Shown here: positions 1 through 6,556 of the stretch, piece by piece
Position numbering within the stretch: the first letter of the stretch is position 1
How the letters are laid out: each line of letters opens with the position of its first letter
NCBI GenBank assembly: GCA_902796525.1
Contig: CADBPB010000134.1
Location: 1-10,575, forward strand
Length of the DNA: 10,575 nucleotides
DNA from: an uncultured Erysipelotrichaceae bacterium
GTDB taxonomy: Bacteria > Bacillota_I > Bacilli_A > Erysipelotrichales > Erysipelotrichaceae
Direction of reading: 5' to 3'
The notes under the pieces: model-generated
What the model was told of the DNA's origin: nothing
What the model saw: the letters and a program-made list of their open reading frames with translations, nothing else
The model's database searches: none
Position numbers and translations under genes: made by a program

Positions 1-1217
1 AGCATGCTCTGATAGCCTCGGGCTGTGACTTCCCGTTCGAAGACATTATAAAGTTTTTCAAGATCCTTGAAACTCATGTGATAGCGCTGGAAATGATCGA
101 AATTCTCCCAGTCGAAGACGATCGGCAGTTCCAGCTGCGTATCGCCTAACGCCGCAAACATCTGTTCCATCGTCTGAAGCAGATATTCTTCGGTATTGTC
201 ATAAGAAAAAAGATAAATGCCGACAGGCAGTCCCTCTTCCTTGCAGCCTTTGATATTCCGTTCGAACTGCTTGTCCATGGTCAGCTTCCCTTCGTGTGAA
301 AAACCGATACGCATGATCACGAATTCGCATCCCGCTTCCTTGATAGCTTCAAAATCGATCTCATCCTGCCACTCCGAGACATCGATCCCCAGCTTCCTTC
401 CCTCTTTCGCATATTCTTCTTTGAACTGTTCGAACGGATAGGAATAATCATCCGGTTCTTCCCAAGGGATATCATCGACGACCTGGACGCTCAAAGTCCA
501 TTCCGTCCGGTTCCCCGAAGCGTCCGTCACTTTCACATGGAGCGGATAACTGCCTTCTCTGGATGTGTTGACTCTTCCAGCCACTTCCAGCATCGGTTCA
601 GGATCAGCGTTATCTCCATAGCTGATGATATCCATGATATCGAAATCGCTTCCTTTCAGGATCCTGGCGCCGTTTCCGCTTCGGAAAACGACAGGCTCTT
701 CCCGGTCGATGACGATGATTTCATAGAAAGCGCTCGATTTGTTGCCATAGTCGTCTACAGCTTCGATATCGACGCGATAGATCCCGGGAAAAGCAGGATC
801 GTAATCCGTTTCCAAAGAAAAATCCCCTTCGTTGACGGCGATGTTCCGTTTCATTTCTTCCAGATCATATGATTCGCCAATTTCTTTCTGAACGTTTCCA
901 TTTCCGATGGTAATTACCGGCGGAGTCGTATCGACGACTTCATAAGAAAATACAACATCTCTGCTGAAAATGCCTTTCCGGACGCTAAAATGGAACGACT
1001 GGATACCGATCTCGTTGGTGTAGAGCGTATTCCTCTCGGGAGTCACACTGCCATTGCTGGAAAGGATGAAATCTTCGGCGCGATAGATCACGCCTTTTTC
1101 CAGTACACGTTCCTTCGTAAAACGGATGCTGGGCATGATAAAAAAGACGCCTTCAGCCAGGAAGATCGCAAGTATGATCAGAATCAGGGTGGTCTTTCTA
1201 TTTTTCTGTCCGTTCAT
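1..1217 (-). CDS. Membrane-anchored GH25 lysozyme (1,4-beta-N-acetylmuramidase) with Ig-like domains, 3' end missing
   Basis: I translated this frame by hand: it is open for 405 codons and runs off the left edge. Residues 1-8 are basic, 9-30 form one hydrophobic signal anchor, and about 90-172 and 172-250 look like two beta-rich Ig-like/HYR modules (each with a D-x-x-x-P-V boundary: VVDTTPPVI and VIDREEPVV). A GH25 domain follows from about 275. GH25 enzymes cleave the MurNAc-GlcNAc bond of peptidoglycan outside the cell. Visible active-site landmarks are GIDVSEWQ (Asp279) and IVFDWEN (Asp369, Glu371); this spacing matches the Asp/Asp-x-Glu set known from family members. About the last third of the catalytic domain lies outside the window. 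The first ATG follows a short leader without a clear Shine-Dalgarno, so the start is less certain than the frame. A terminator separates the gene from the operon to its right, so a shared function is not implied. Likely roles are wall remodelling or lysis of competitors. Confidence 0.9.
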   Translation of the reverse strand, partial: MNGQKNRKTTLILIILAIFLAEGVFFIMPSIRFTKERVLEKGVIYRAEDFILSSNGSVTPERNTLYTNEIGIQSFHFSVRKGIFSRDVVFSYEVVDTTPPVITIGNGNVQKEIGESYDLEEMKRNIAVNEGDFSLETDYDPAFPGIYRVDIEAVDDYGNKSSAFYEIIVIDREEPVVFRSGNGARILKGSDFDIMDIISYGDNADPEPMLEVAGRVNTSREGSYPLHVKVTDASGNRTEWTLSVQVVDDIPWEEPDDYSYPFEQFKEEYAKEGRKLGIDVSEWQDEIDFEAIKEAGCEFVIMRIGFSHEGKLTMDKQFERNIKGCKEEGLPVGIYLFSYDNTEEYLLQTMEQMFAALGDTQLELPIVFDWENFDHFQRYHMSFKDLEKLYNVFEREVTARGYQSM

Positions 1218-1232
1218 GAGACTTACGATACG

Positions 1233-1241
1233 AGTATAACA
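1233..1241 (-). promoter_or_regulatory. Candidate extended -10 promoter for the GH25 gene
   Basis: On the minus strand the sequence reads TGTTATACT, which fits an extended -10 element (TG-n-TATACT). Fifteen bases separate it from the ATG at 1217, so the transcript leader would be only about 8 bases long. No good -35 hexamer lies 16-18 bases upstream, as can happen with extended -10 promoters. It sits downstream of the operon terminator, where the GH25 gene needs its own promoter. Assigned by pattern only. Confidence 0.4.
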
Positions 1242-1250
1242 TAAGACAGG

Positions 1251-1266
1251 TCTTTCGATCTTTCGA
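1251..1266. repeat. Tandem 8-bp repeat, two perfect copies (TCTTTCGA)
   Basis: TCTTTCGA occurs twice back to back (TCGAAAGA on the minus strand). It lies just upstream of the candidate GH25 -10 element and covers the place where a -35 would be. It could be a regulator site taking the place of a -35, or simply chance, because TCGA and GATC words are common throughout this DNA. Confidence 0.4.
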
Positions 1267-1278
1267 ACTATAAGCGAT

Positions 1279-1311
1279 AAAAAACCGGTATCGGATCCTG
1301 TCCGTACCGGT
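1279..1311 (-). terminator. Rho-independent terminator ending the sugar-catabolism operon
   Basis: Read on the minus strand, ACCGGTA (1311-1305) pairs with TACCGGT (1290-1284). The stem extends by CGGA/TCCG with one unpaired A, closing a five-base loop. Six T residues follow (1284-1279). It begins 7 bases after the stop codon of the BadF-type kinase. The plus-strand side has only a broken T run, so termination is best supported for the minus-strand operon. Confidence 0.85.
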
Positions 1312-1318
1312 CGTTCTT

Positions 1319-2275
1319 TTATAAGTCTGCTTCGTCGATTCTCGCAAGGATCGTCCGATATGCTTCATCGCTATGCATCCCGGCAGCCATCAGGACCGCC
1401 CCGCAGACGGGCTCATGGTCCGGCTTTTTCAATATCACAGGAAGACCGCTCAGTTCTCTCTCCAGCGGTTTCAGGATGATTTCGCCATTCTGGAAGATTC
1501 CTCCGGTATAGGAAACATCGACCTGCTTCTGGAAATGCAGATTCCGATAAAGAGCCTTGACCATCAGCGACAGTTCATAAGCAGCTTCTTCATAGATTCT
1601 GCAGGCTTCCGGATCGCCTTGTTTCGCGCAATCGGAGAGCAGTTTCTGCAAGGAAGCGAGCCTGTCTCTGTAAGGATAGTATTTCTGCTCAAGGAGGCCC
1701 ATGATCGTCAAGTCGTCTTTGCCGGGAAACATGGCCTGGAAAGCGGAATGGATCCCGGTTTCTTTGATCCTGCCATCTGCCTGTTTCGTAAACGCTTCGA
1801 TCGCTTTTTTGCCAAGCCAGGTCCCAGCGCCTTCATCCAGGTATTCGCTCCATCCGCCGCAGCGTCTGCTCTCTCCGGCATCGTTGACACCTAGAGCGAT
1901 CGAGCCTGTTCCCGCAACCAGATGGATCCCTTCTTTCATAGACAACGCGCCTGCCCAGGCGATTTCGACATCGTTCACCAGCCTGACCTTTCCATATGGC
2001 CACTGTCCGAACAATCTCAGCAGTTCCTGATCGGCATCCGCATCTTCCCCGAAACAAGGAACGCCAATGACGGTATAAACGTCATTGTCTTGCCTCCCGG
2101 CATCGTGAAGCAGATGTTCTGCCGCTTCCAGTACGTTTCCATACACGTTTGCTGTTCCGATCTGCTTATGTGAGATTCCTTCAAAGCGGCAGGAACCAAG
2201 TTTTCTGCCTTCCTCATCTACTAGCAGGCAAAGCGTCTTGGTGCCGCCGCCATCGATTCCTAAATAAGAGGTCAT
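1319..2275 (-). CDS. BadF/BadG/BcrA/BcrD-type ATPase, probable N-acetylhexosamine (amino sugar) kinase
   Basis: The 318-residue protein has the actin-like ASKHA kinase motifs in order: phosphate-1 YLGIDGGGTKT at 4-14, VNDVEIAWAG at 101-110 with the likely catalytic-base Asp102, phosphate-2 HLVAGTGS at 118-125, a GGWSEYLDEGAG block at 140-151, and the adenosine motif SYTGGIF at 255-261. Length and motifs match bacterial members related to N-acetylglucosamine kinase, which make hexosamine 6-phosphates in the cytoplasm. The sugar cannot be read from the sequence; the AgaS-type neighbour favours galactosamine, GalNAc or GlcNAc. I chose the ATG at 2275 because AGGAGG stands 4 bases upstream and the DGGGTKT motif then falls at the usual place. 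An ATG at 2290 overlaps the GntR stop as ATGA and would add five residues, but it lacks a ribosome site. It is the last gene before the terminator. Confidence 0.85.
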   Translation of the reverse strand: MTSYLGIDGGGTKTLCLLVDEEGRKLGSCRFEGISHKQIGTANVYGNVLEAAEHLLHDAGRQDNDVYTVIGVPCFGEDADADQELLRLFGQWPYGKVRLVNDVEIAWAGALSMKEGIHLVAGTGSIALGVNDAGESRRCGGWSEYLDEGAGTWLGKKAIEAFTKQADGRIKETGIHSAFQAMFPGKDDLTIMGLLEQKYYPYRDRLASLQKLLSDCAKQGDPEACRIYEEAAYELSLMVKALYRNLHFQKQVDVSYTGGIFQNGEIILKPLERELSGLPVILKKPDHEPVCGAVLMAAGMHSDEAYRTILARIDEADL

Positions 2276-2279
2276 TTCT

Positions 2280-2285
2280 CCTCCT
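2280..2285 (-). promoter_or_regulatory. Ribosome binding site deciding the kinase start
   Basis: AGGAGG on the minus strand lies 4 bases before the ATG at 2275 and within the 11 bases that separate it from the GntR stop codon. It argues for the shorter kinase over the longer form starting at 2290. Confidence 0.65.
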
Positions 2286-2286
2286 G

Positions 2287-2985
2287 TCATTTCAATTCGA
2301 CGGTATAGCTGAACATGTCACCTTTCGTATAGCTGTCGCAGTATTCGACCGGCTTACCGGAACTGAACGCGACACGGCGGATATGCATGCAGGCATCCGT
2401 GCTTCCGATGCCAAGATAACGCACGACATCTTCATTCGGTATGACTGCCGTCAGTTTCTCGGTCGCGCTATCCGGCCCGATATGAAACAGCCGCATCGTC
2501 CGATACAGGCCGTTGTTCATGATCATCTCGCCGGTGATCCCCTCGGCATAAGCCGCCGGTATGAATGAATCTTCGACTGCATAAACCATGTCGTTGACCA
2601 GTCTGGTGCGCAGTACTTCATAGACGCTGTCCCCTTCCTTGATCGAAAGGTTCTTCGCCACTTCCGTATTCGCGGGAATGATATGGAAGACATGAAGTTT
2701 GGCTGTCTCCACCATGCCCCGCTTTTCGAATTCTTCGGAAAACGAATAGAATTTCGACATCTTCTGTTCGATCTTCTTTTCCTTGACATATGTTCCTTTC
2801 CCCTTGGAACGCTGCAGGTAACCTGCCAGGACCAGGGAATCGATCGCTTTCCGGACGGTGGAACGGGACAGTCCGTACATCTCGCAGAATTCCAGTTCCG
2901 AGGGCACTTTCATGTCTTCTTTCCATTCATTCGAGTCTATTTTCCTGCGGATATCTTCTTCCAGTTTCTGATATAAAGGTGCCAT
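2287..2985 (-). CDS. GntR-family (HutC/UTRA subfamily) transcriptional regulator
   Basis: The 232-residue protein is a standard GntR/HutC regulator. Residues 1-68 form the winged helix: PLYQKLEEDIRRKI at the N-terminus, the VPSE turn at 27-30, the recognition segment LSRSTVRKAIDSL at 39-51, and the wing ending in GKGTYV. About 75-232 form a UTRA effector domain (LRTRLVND, VEDSFIPA, GKPVEYCDSYTKGD). Family members bind small effectors, often phosphorylated sugars, and usually release operator DNA on binding. It most likely represses this operon in response to an intermediate such as a hexosamine 6-phosphate, by analogy with NagR and AgaR-type control. I found no convincing operator palindrome inside the window; it may lie at the main promoter off the right edge. 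No Shine-Dalgarno precedes the start, but a perfect TATAAT lies 8 bases upstream. Agreement of the N-terminus with the family supports the start at 2985. Confidence 0.92.
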   Translation of the reverse strand: MAPLYQKLEEDIRRKIDSNEWKEDMKVPSELEFCEMYGLSRSTVRKAIDSLVLAGYLQRSKGKGTYVKEKKIEQKMSKFYSFSEEFEKRGMVETAKLHVFHIIPANTEVAKNLSIKEGDSVYEVLRTRLVNDMVYAVEDSFIPAAYAEGITGEMIMNNGLYRTMRLFHIGPDSATEKLTAVIPNEDVVRYLGIGSTDACMHIRRVAFSSGKPVEYCDSYTKGDMFSYTVELK

Positions 2986-2993
2986 ATGATTCT

Positions 2994-2999
2994 ATTATA
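2994..2999 (-). promoter_or_regulatory. Candidate -10 box before the GntR gene, suggesting a leaderless transcript
   Basis: A perfect TATAAT on the minus strand sits in the 23-base gap after the AgaS stop codon. Only 8 bases separate it from the GntR ATG, so transcription would start at or about two bases before the start codon. No -35 close to consensus is present: 17 bases upstream reads TGATCA, which has three matches. The absence of a Shine-Dalgarno fits leaderless translation. The gap is AT-rich, so a chance match is possible. Confidence 0.4.
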
Positions 3000-3008
3000 A
3001 TGGTTATT

Positions 3009-4166
3009 TTAATGAATGATCACACCTTTTACGACGCGGTTGACTTCGCCGCCGATGCTCGGATTGTCGGTCCGATGGCCTAACTGTACCGATTTTTCCA
3101 GAGACAGAAGCTGCAGGATGACCAAAGCATCGATGTAGTTTTCGATCTCCTTGTAACGTTCAGTAATCCCCTGATAAGTAATGACATCGTCCGATTCCTT
3201 GATGGCTTCCAGATTCTTTTCTTCCGCGATCACCAGGGTCTTGTTCTCTTTGCGTTCGCGGTTGACTTCATCAAGAAAATCGAGATCATACTGTCTGGTA
3301 TAAGGATTTTCATTGATCAGATGCACAGTCAGCGTCTTGTCGTTGATGATCGTCTTGGGACCGTGACGGAAGCCGGTGGAACCTTCATAGTTCGTCGCGA
3401 CGCCGCCATTGGTCAGTTCCAAAGTCTTGATGCTGGCTTCATGAGCGAGACCTTTCAATCCGCCCAAGCCAAGGAAGATGCACCTTTCATAATCCCTGGC
3501 GGCTGTCTTGGCAGCCAGTTCGTCGAATGCATCGATCTGCTTTTCTACCGAATCTGCCAGTTCCTTCAGGAATGCGCACCTTTCATCGAATTCCTTGTAT
3601 CCGAATACCACATAGCTCGCCAGCATCATGCAGGAAACGCTGGAGGTCATCGCAAAGCCCTGGTCGGAACTGCCTTCCGGCATCAGCAGGACCAGCGAAT
3701 CATCCAGAGACATCCCATAATCATATAACGAACTGCCCTTCTTGCAGACAAAGACGAGATTGTAAAGCTCTTTGACATATTCCTGGGCTTTCTTGATCGC
3801 TCCCACGCTTTCCGGGCTTTCCCCGGAACGGGCATAGGATACCAGAAGCGTAGGCACATCAAAGAGTTCGCCTTCCGGATAGGAAATGACATCCGGTGAA
3901 TGGATCGTTTCCGCATGGTAACGCAATTCATTTGCCAGGATCTTCTGCAGGCTTTCGCCGATAAAGGCAGAGGAACCGGCTCCGGTAAACGCGGTACGCA
4001 GATCTTCTACCTGCGCCATCTTTTCCATGAAAGCAACGATCTTCTCTTTCCGTTCCAGAAGTTCATCTGCCAGCACTCTCCAGAGACGAGGCTGCTGGGC
4101 AATTTCCGAAGCCGTGATCAGCGCGGACTTCTCTTGCCAATACTGTTCACTGTGATTTAATAACAT
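3009..4166 (-). CDS. agaS: AgaS-type SIS-domain sugar-phosphate deaminase/isomerase
   Basis: The 385-residue protein has two SIS (sugar isomerase) domains, at about 35-190 and 215-370. It carries a series of segments I recognise from E. coli AgaS: TGAGSSAFIGES at 61-72, SGESPESV at 114-121, the phosphosugar-binding GFAMTSS at 170-176, GLGGLKGLAHEASIKTLELT at 233-252, TGFRHGPK at 264-271, NPYTRQYDLD at 287-296, and a C-terminus with NPSIGGEVNRVVKGVIIH. AgaS is known as the galactosamine-6-phosphate deaminase/isomerase of the Aga pathway, giving a ketohexose 6-phosphate plus ammonia in the cytoplasm. Length matches the family. The start at 4166 has GAGGAG 8 bases upstream. Next to a BadF-type kinase it suggests an amino sugar arm. 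Exact substrate (GalN-6-P or GlcN-6-P) is inferred, and no AgaA/NagA-type deacetylase is visible nearby. Confidence 0.92.
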   Translation of the reverse strand: MLLNHSEQYWQEKSALITASEIAQQPRLWRVLADELLERKEKIVAFMEKMAQVEDLRTAFTGAGSSAFIGESLQKILANELRYHAETIHSPDVISYPEGELFDVPTLLVSYARSGESPESVGAIKKAQEYVKELYNLVFVCKKGSSLYDYGMSLDDSLVLLMPEGSSDQGFAMTSSVSCMMLASYVVFGYKEFDERCAFLKELADSVEKQIDAFDELAAKTAARDYERCIFLGLGGLKGLAHEASIKTLELTNGGVATNYEGSTGFRHGPKTIINDKTLTVHLINENPYTRQYDLDFLDEVNRERKENKTLVIAEEKNLEAIKESDDVITYQGITERYKEIENYIDALVILQLLSLEKSVQLGHRTDNPSIGGEVNRVVKGVIIH

Positions 4167-4192
4167 AGCGTGTTCTCCTCGTATATAACTAT

Positions 4193-5164
4193 TTAAACGA
4201 TCTTCAGATCCGAATCAGGATCCTTCAGCAGTTCTGCCATATGATAGGCACTCTGCATCGCAACATTGTGGATCTCCCTGTCTGCCAGTCCGCCGATATG
4301 CGGAGTCAGGACGACATCGTTCCTGGCAAACAAAGGGCTATTCAGCAGCGGTTCTTCCTCATAGGCATCCAAGGCAGCACCGGCGATCTCTTTCGCATCC
4401 AGCGCTTTGATCAAAGCATCCGTATCGATCAAGGCACCTCTGGATGGATTGACCAGAAAAGCGGTCTGTTTCATCTTCTTCAAGGCTTCTTCATCGATGA
4501 TGTGATATGTTCCTTCGTTGACGCCGCAGCATAGAACGATGACATCGCTGCGGGCAAAGAGTTCATCCTTGCTGACGTATTTCATGTGGTGCTTCTCTTC
4601 ATCGCCCTCATGCAGCGTTCTGGTATGGACCAGAACTTCCATGTCGAAGCCTTGCGCCCGTTTGGCGACGGCTTTGCCGATGGCACCGAAACCGATGATG
4701 CCCAAAGTCTTTCCGGAAACGGCAATGCCTCTGGCAACGCCATCGACCCAGTTGCCGGCACGGAGATTCCGCTCGGCAAACGGGATCTTGCGCATGACCC
4801 CGATCAGCAGCCCCCAGGCCAGATCGGCAACGGCCGAGAAATTCTGACGCGGAACGTTGCAATAGCGTACGCCTGCCTTATCCAAAGCTTCCCGGTCAAG
4901 GTGATCATAACCGGCACAGTTCAATGAAATGGCCTTCAGTCCTTCGCATTGCGCAACGACTTCGGCAGTGATCGGCAGATCTGCGCCGATCAGGATCCCA
5001 TCCGGCTTGGCTTCCATGGCTTTCCATCTGCTGATCAGATCCTGCTCGGTCGCGCCTTTGCGGTCCTGTTCCTTCCAGATTTCCACTTCCAGTCCGGCAT
5101 CTTCCAGAACCTGCAACGCTTCCGGTTCCTGTTCAAAGGAGAAAGAAATTACCAGTACTTTCAT
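4193..5164 (-). CDS. D-isomer-specific 2-hydroxyacid dehydrogenase (NAD(P)-dependent)
   Basis: The 323-residue protein has the typical D-2-hydroxyacid dehydrogenase layout: a split catalytic domain (1-100 and 290-323) around a Rossmann domain. Visible landmarks are GIIGFGAIGKAVAKR at 155-169 (GxGxxG at 158-163), NPSRGALID at 239-247 with substrate-binding Arg242, LDAYEEEPL near 265-273 with the catalytic Glu, and TPHIGG with catalytic His289. NCAGYDHLD at 82-90 is the usual substrate-side loop. Such enzymes interconvert 2-oxo acids and D-2-hydroxy acids (glyoxylate, hydroxypyruvate, D-lactate, phosphoglycerate). At this length and without an ACT domain it is not a long PGDH. In this operon it may reduce a 2-oxo acid or act on a sugar-acid intermediate, but the substrate cannot be read from the sequence. 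Start chosen for GGAGG 7 bases before the ATG; the GH4 stop codon lies 11 bases upstream. Confidence 0.9.
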   Translation of the reverse strand: MKVLVISFSFEQEPEALQVLEDAGLEVEIWKEQDRKGATEQDLISRWKAMEAKPDGILIGADLPITAEVVAQCEGLKAISLNCAGYDHLDREALDKAGVRYCNVPRQNFSAVADLAWGLLIGVMRKIPFAERNLRAGNWVDGVARGIAVSGKTLGIIGFGAIGKAVAKRAQGFDMEVLVHTRTLHEGDEEKHHMKYVSKDELFARSDVIVLCCGVNEGTYHIIDEEALKKMKQTAFLVNPSRGALIDTDALIKALDAKEIAGAALDAYEEEPLLNSPLFARNDVVLTPHIGGLADREIHNVAMQSAYHMAELLKDPDSDLKIV

Positions 5165-5175
5165 CCCGATCCTCC

Positions 5176-6546
5176 TTATTTTTTGTATTGCGGCAGATAC
5201 TGTCCGAATTCCTCCAGGAAATCATCGACAAGCTTGCTTGCTGTATCGTAATCGGTGACTGCGCCATCCAGCATCATTGCTTCTTCCCAGTACGTCCTGT
5301 TGCCGGTCAGGGCAGCTTCGACCGTCAGTTCGACCGGAGCCAGTCTCTTTTCAATGATCGCTTTCAAAGGCAATGGGAAGTCACTGACCGTCATCGGACG
5401 GAAACCGGTCGCTGTCGCGATGCCGGGCAGTTCCAGAACCGCATCATTCGGCAAGCCAGGAACGGCTCCTTCGTTCGGAATATTGACAGAGAAGCATTTT
5501 CTCTCGTCATAAATCAATGAATGGATCATCTCGACCAGCTGTTCATGTTCACCGATAGAACGCTCGAACAGGCTCTCGTCGACCTTGACTTCGTCTCCCT
5601 GTGCAAGCATGTCATGATAGGTCTTTTCGCCTCGGGCGATGACCTCTTCGATCGGGAAGGCATCGATACCCAGCGTTCTGGTATAGAACTGTCCGTGAGG
5701 GAAACGCTCCGGGAAAAATTCCGAAGCATGGCGGTCGACGACCGCAGGCAGTCCGCCCAATCTCTCATATAACTCCCAGGACAGCGGGTTGTCCATGAAA
5801 TGAGGGATCTCCGTATCATCCAGCTGGGAATTGAAGAAATTATAGACATGTCCGTTCTTTTTCGCGTCCTCTCTTTGCTGAGCGACGATTTCCAATAATC
5901 TCGGTCTGGCGTCTTCACCCTTGACACGGATGTCATAGAAGAAAGTCAGATGGTTCAGACCGACACCGATCGTAGTGACATCCTTCGGATCGACCTGCAT
6001 CATTCTTGCCAGATATCTCTCGCCATAGATGACGCCATGGCAGAGTCCGATCATCTTGACTTTGGTCGCTCTGCGAACGGCCGTCGTGATGGCTGTCATC
6101 GGATTGGAGTAGTTGAAGAAATAAGCATCCGGGCAGTATTTTTCTACGTCTTTGGCGATCTCGACCATGACCGGAATCATTCTCTGCGCCCGGGAGATTC
6201 CGCCAGGCATGATGGAATCGCCGACCGGCTGATAGATCCCGTACTTTCGCGGAATCAGCACATCCTGTTCCCAGGCTCTTCTTCCGCCCACAGCGATCGT
6301 CGTCACGACATAATCGGCGCCCGGCAGCAGTTCCTTCCGGTCCGTCGATGAACTGATGATGATGTCGACATTCTTCTGTTCCACCATCTTCTTTGCGAGT
6401 TTTTCTACTTCTTTCAGGATCGTCGGGTTGATATCGCACAAAGCGATTTCCCAGCTTCCGAAGCCGGCTTTGATGAAATCGGCGATCAAGCCTTTTGTGA
6501 ATACGGCGCTTCCTGCACCGATCAAAACGATTTTCTTTCTTTCCAT
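5176..6546 (-). CDS. Glycoside hydrolase family 4 (MelA/LplD-like), possible alpha-glycuronidase
   Basis: The 456-residue protein is a GH4 enzyme, the unusual glycosidase family that uses NAD, Mn2+ and a redox-elimination mechanism. The N-terminal Rossmann motif is KKIVLIGAGSAVFTKGL at 4-20 with the NAD-selecting CDIN at 37-40. NYSNPMTA at 145-152, LCHGV at 168-172 (metal ligand Cys169) and GVGLNHLTFF at 194-203 (metal ligand His199) are family hallmarks. GH4 subfamilies differ at the C-H-x-x position: as I recall, alpha-galactosidases carry CHSV, while alpha-glucuronidases and LplD-type alpha-galacturonidases carry CHG. The CHGV here leans towards a uronic acid glycoside, but this is an inference. 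No signal peptide, so the substrate must be imported. The ATG at 6546 has AGGAG 5 bases upstream and puts the Rossmann motif at the N-terminus; an ATG at 6591 would add 15 residues unlike the family. Confidence 0.92.
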   Translation of the reverse strand: MERKKIVLIGAGSAVFTKGLIADFIKAGFGSWEIALCDINPTILKEVEKLAKKMVEQKNVDIIISSSTDRKELLPGADYVVTTIAVGGRRAWEQDVLIPRKYGIYQPVGDSIMPGGISRAQRMIPVMVEIAKDVEKYCPDAYFFNYSNPMTAITTAVRRATKVKMIGLCHGVIYGERYLARMMQVDPKDVTTIGVGLNHLTFFYDIRVKGEDARPRLLEIVAQQREDAKKNGHVYNFFNSQLDDTEIPHFMDNPLSWELYERLGGLPAVVDRHASEFFPERFPHGQFYTRTLGIDAFPIEEVIARGEKTYHDMLAQGDEVKVDESLFERSIGEHEQLVEMIHSLIYDERKCFSVNIPNEGAVPGLPNDAVLELPGIATATGFRPMTVSDFPLPLKAIIEKRLAPVELTVEAALTGNRTYWEEAMMLDGAVTDYDTASKLVDDFLEEFGQYLPQYKK

Positions 6547-6550
6547 GTGT

Positions 6551-6556
6551 TCTCCT
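6551..6556 (-). promoter_or_regulatory. Ribosome binding site deciding the GH4 start
   Basis: AGGAGA on the minus strand lies just before the ATG at 6546 and overlaps the TAG stop of the upstream gene (6557-6555). It supports the shorter GH4 protein and suggests that the two genes are translated in sequence. Confidence 0.75.

Noticed and set aside
537..872. Plus-strand open frames opposite the GH25 gene
   Set aside because: The minus strand is one continuous frame with GH25 catalytic motifs through this stretch; the plus-strand products look like nothing known.
2276..2290. ATGA-overlapping kinase start at 2290
   Set aside because: No Shine-Dalgarno precedes it and AGGAGG stands directly before the ATG at 2275, which also gives the family-typical N-terminus. 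It remains a minor alternative.
4167..4192. Possible internal promoter ahead of agaS (AT-rich TTATATA in the 26-base gap)
   Set aside because: The TATA-like word is close to the ribosome site, no -35 is seen in the end of the preceding gene, and the gap is normal for an operon junction.
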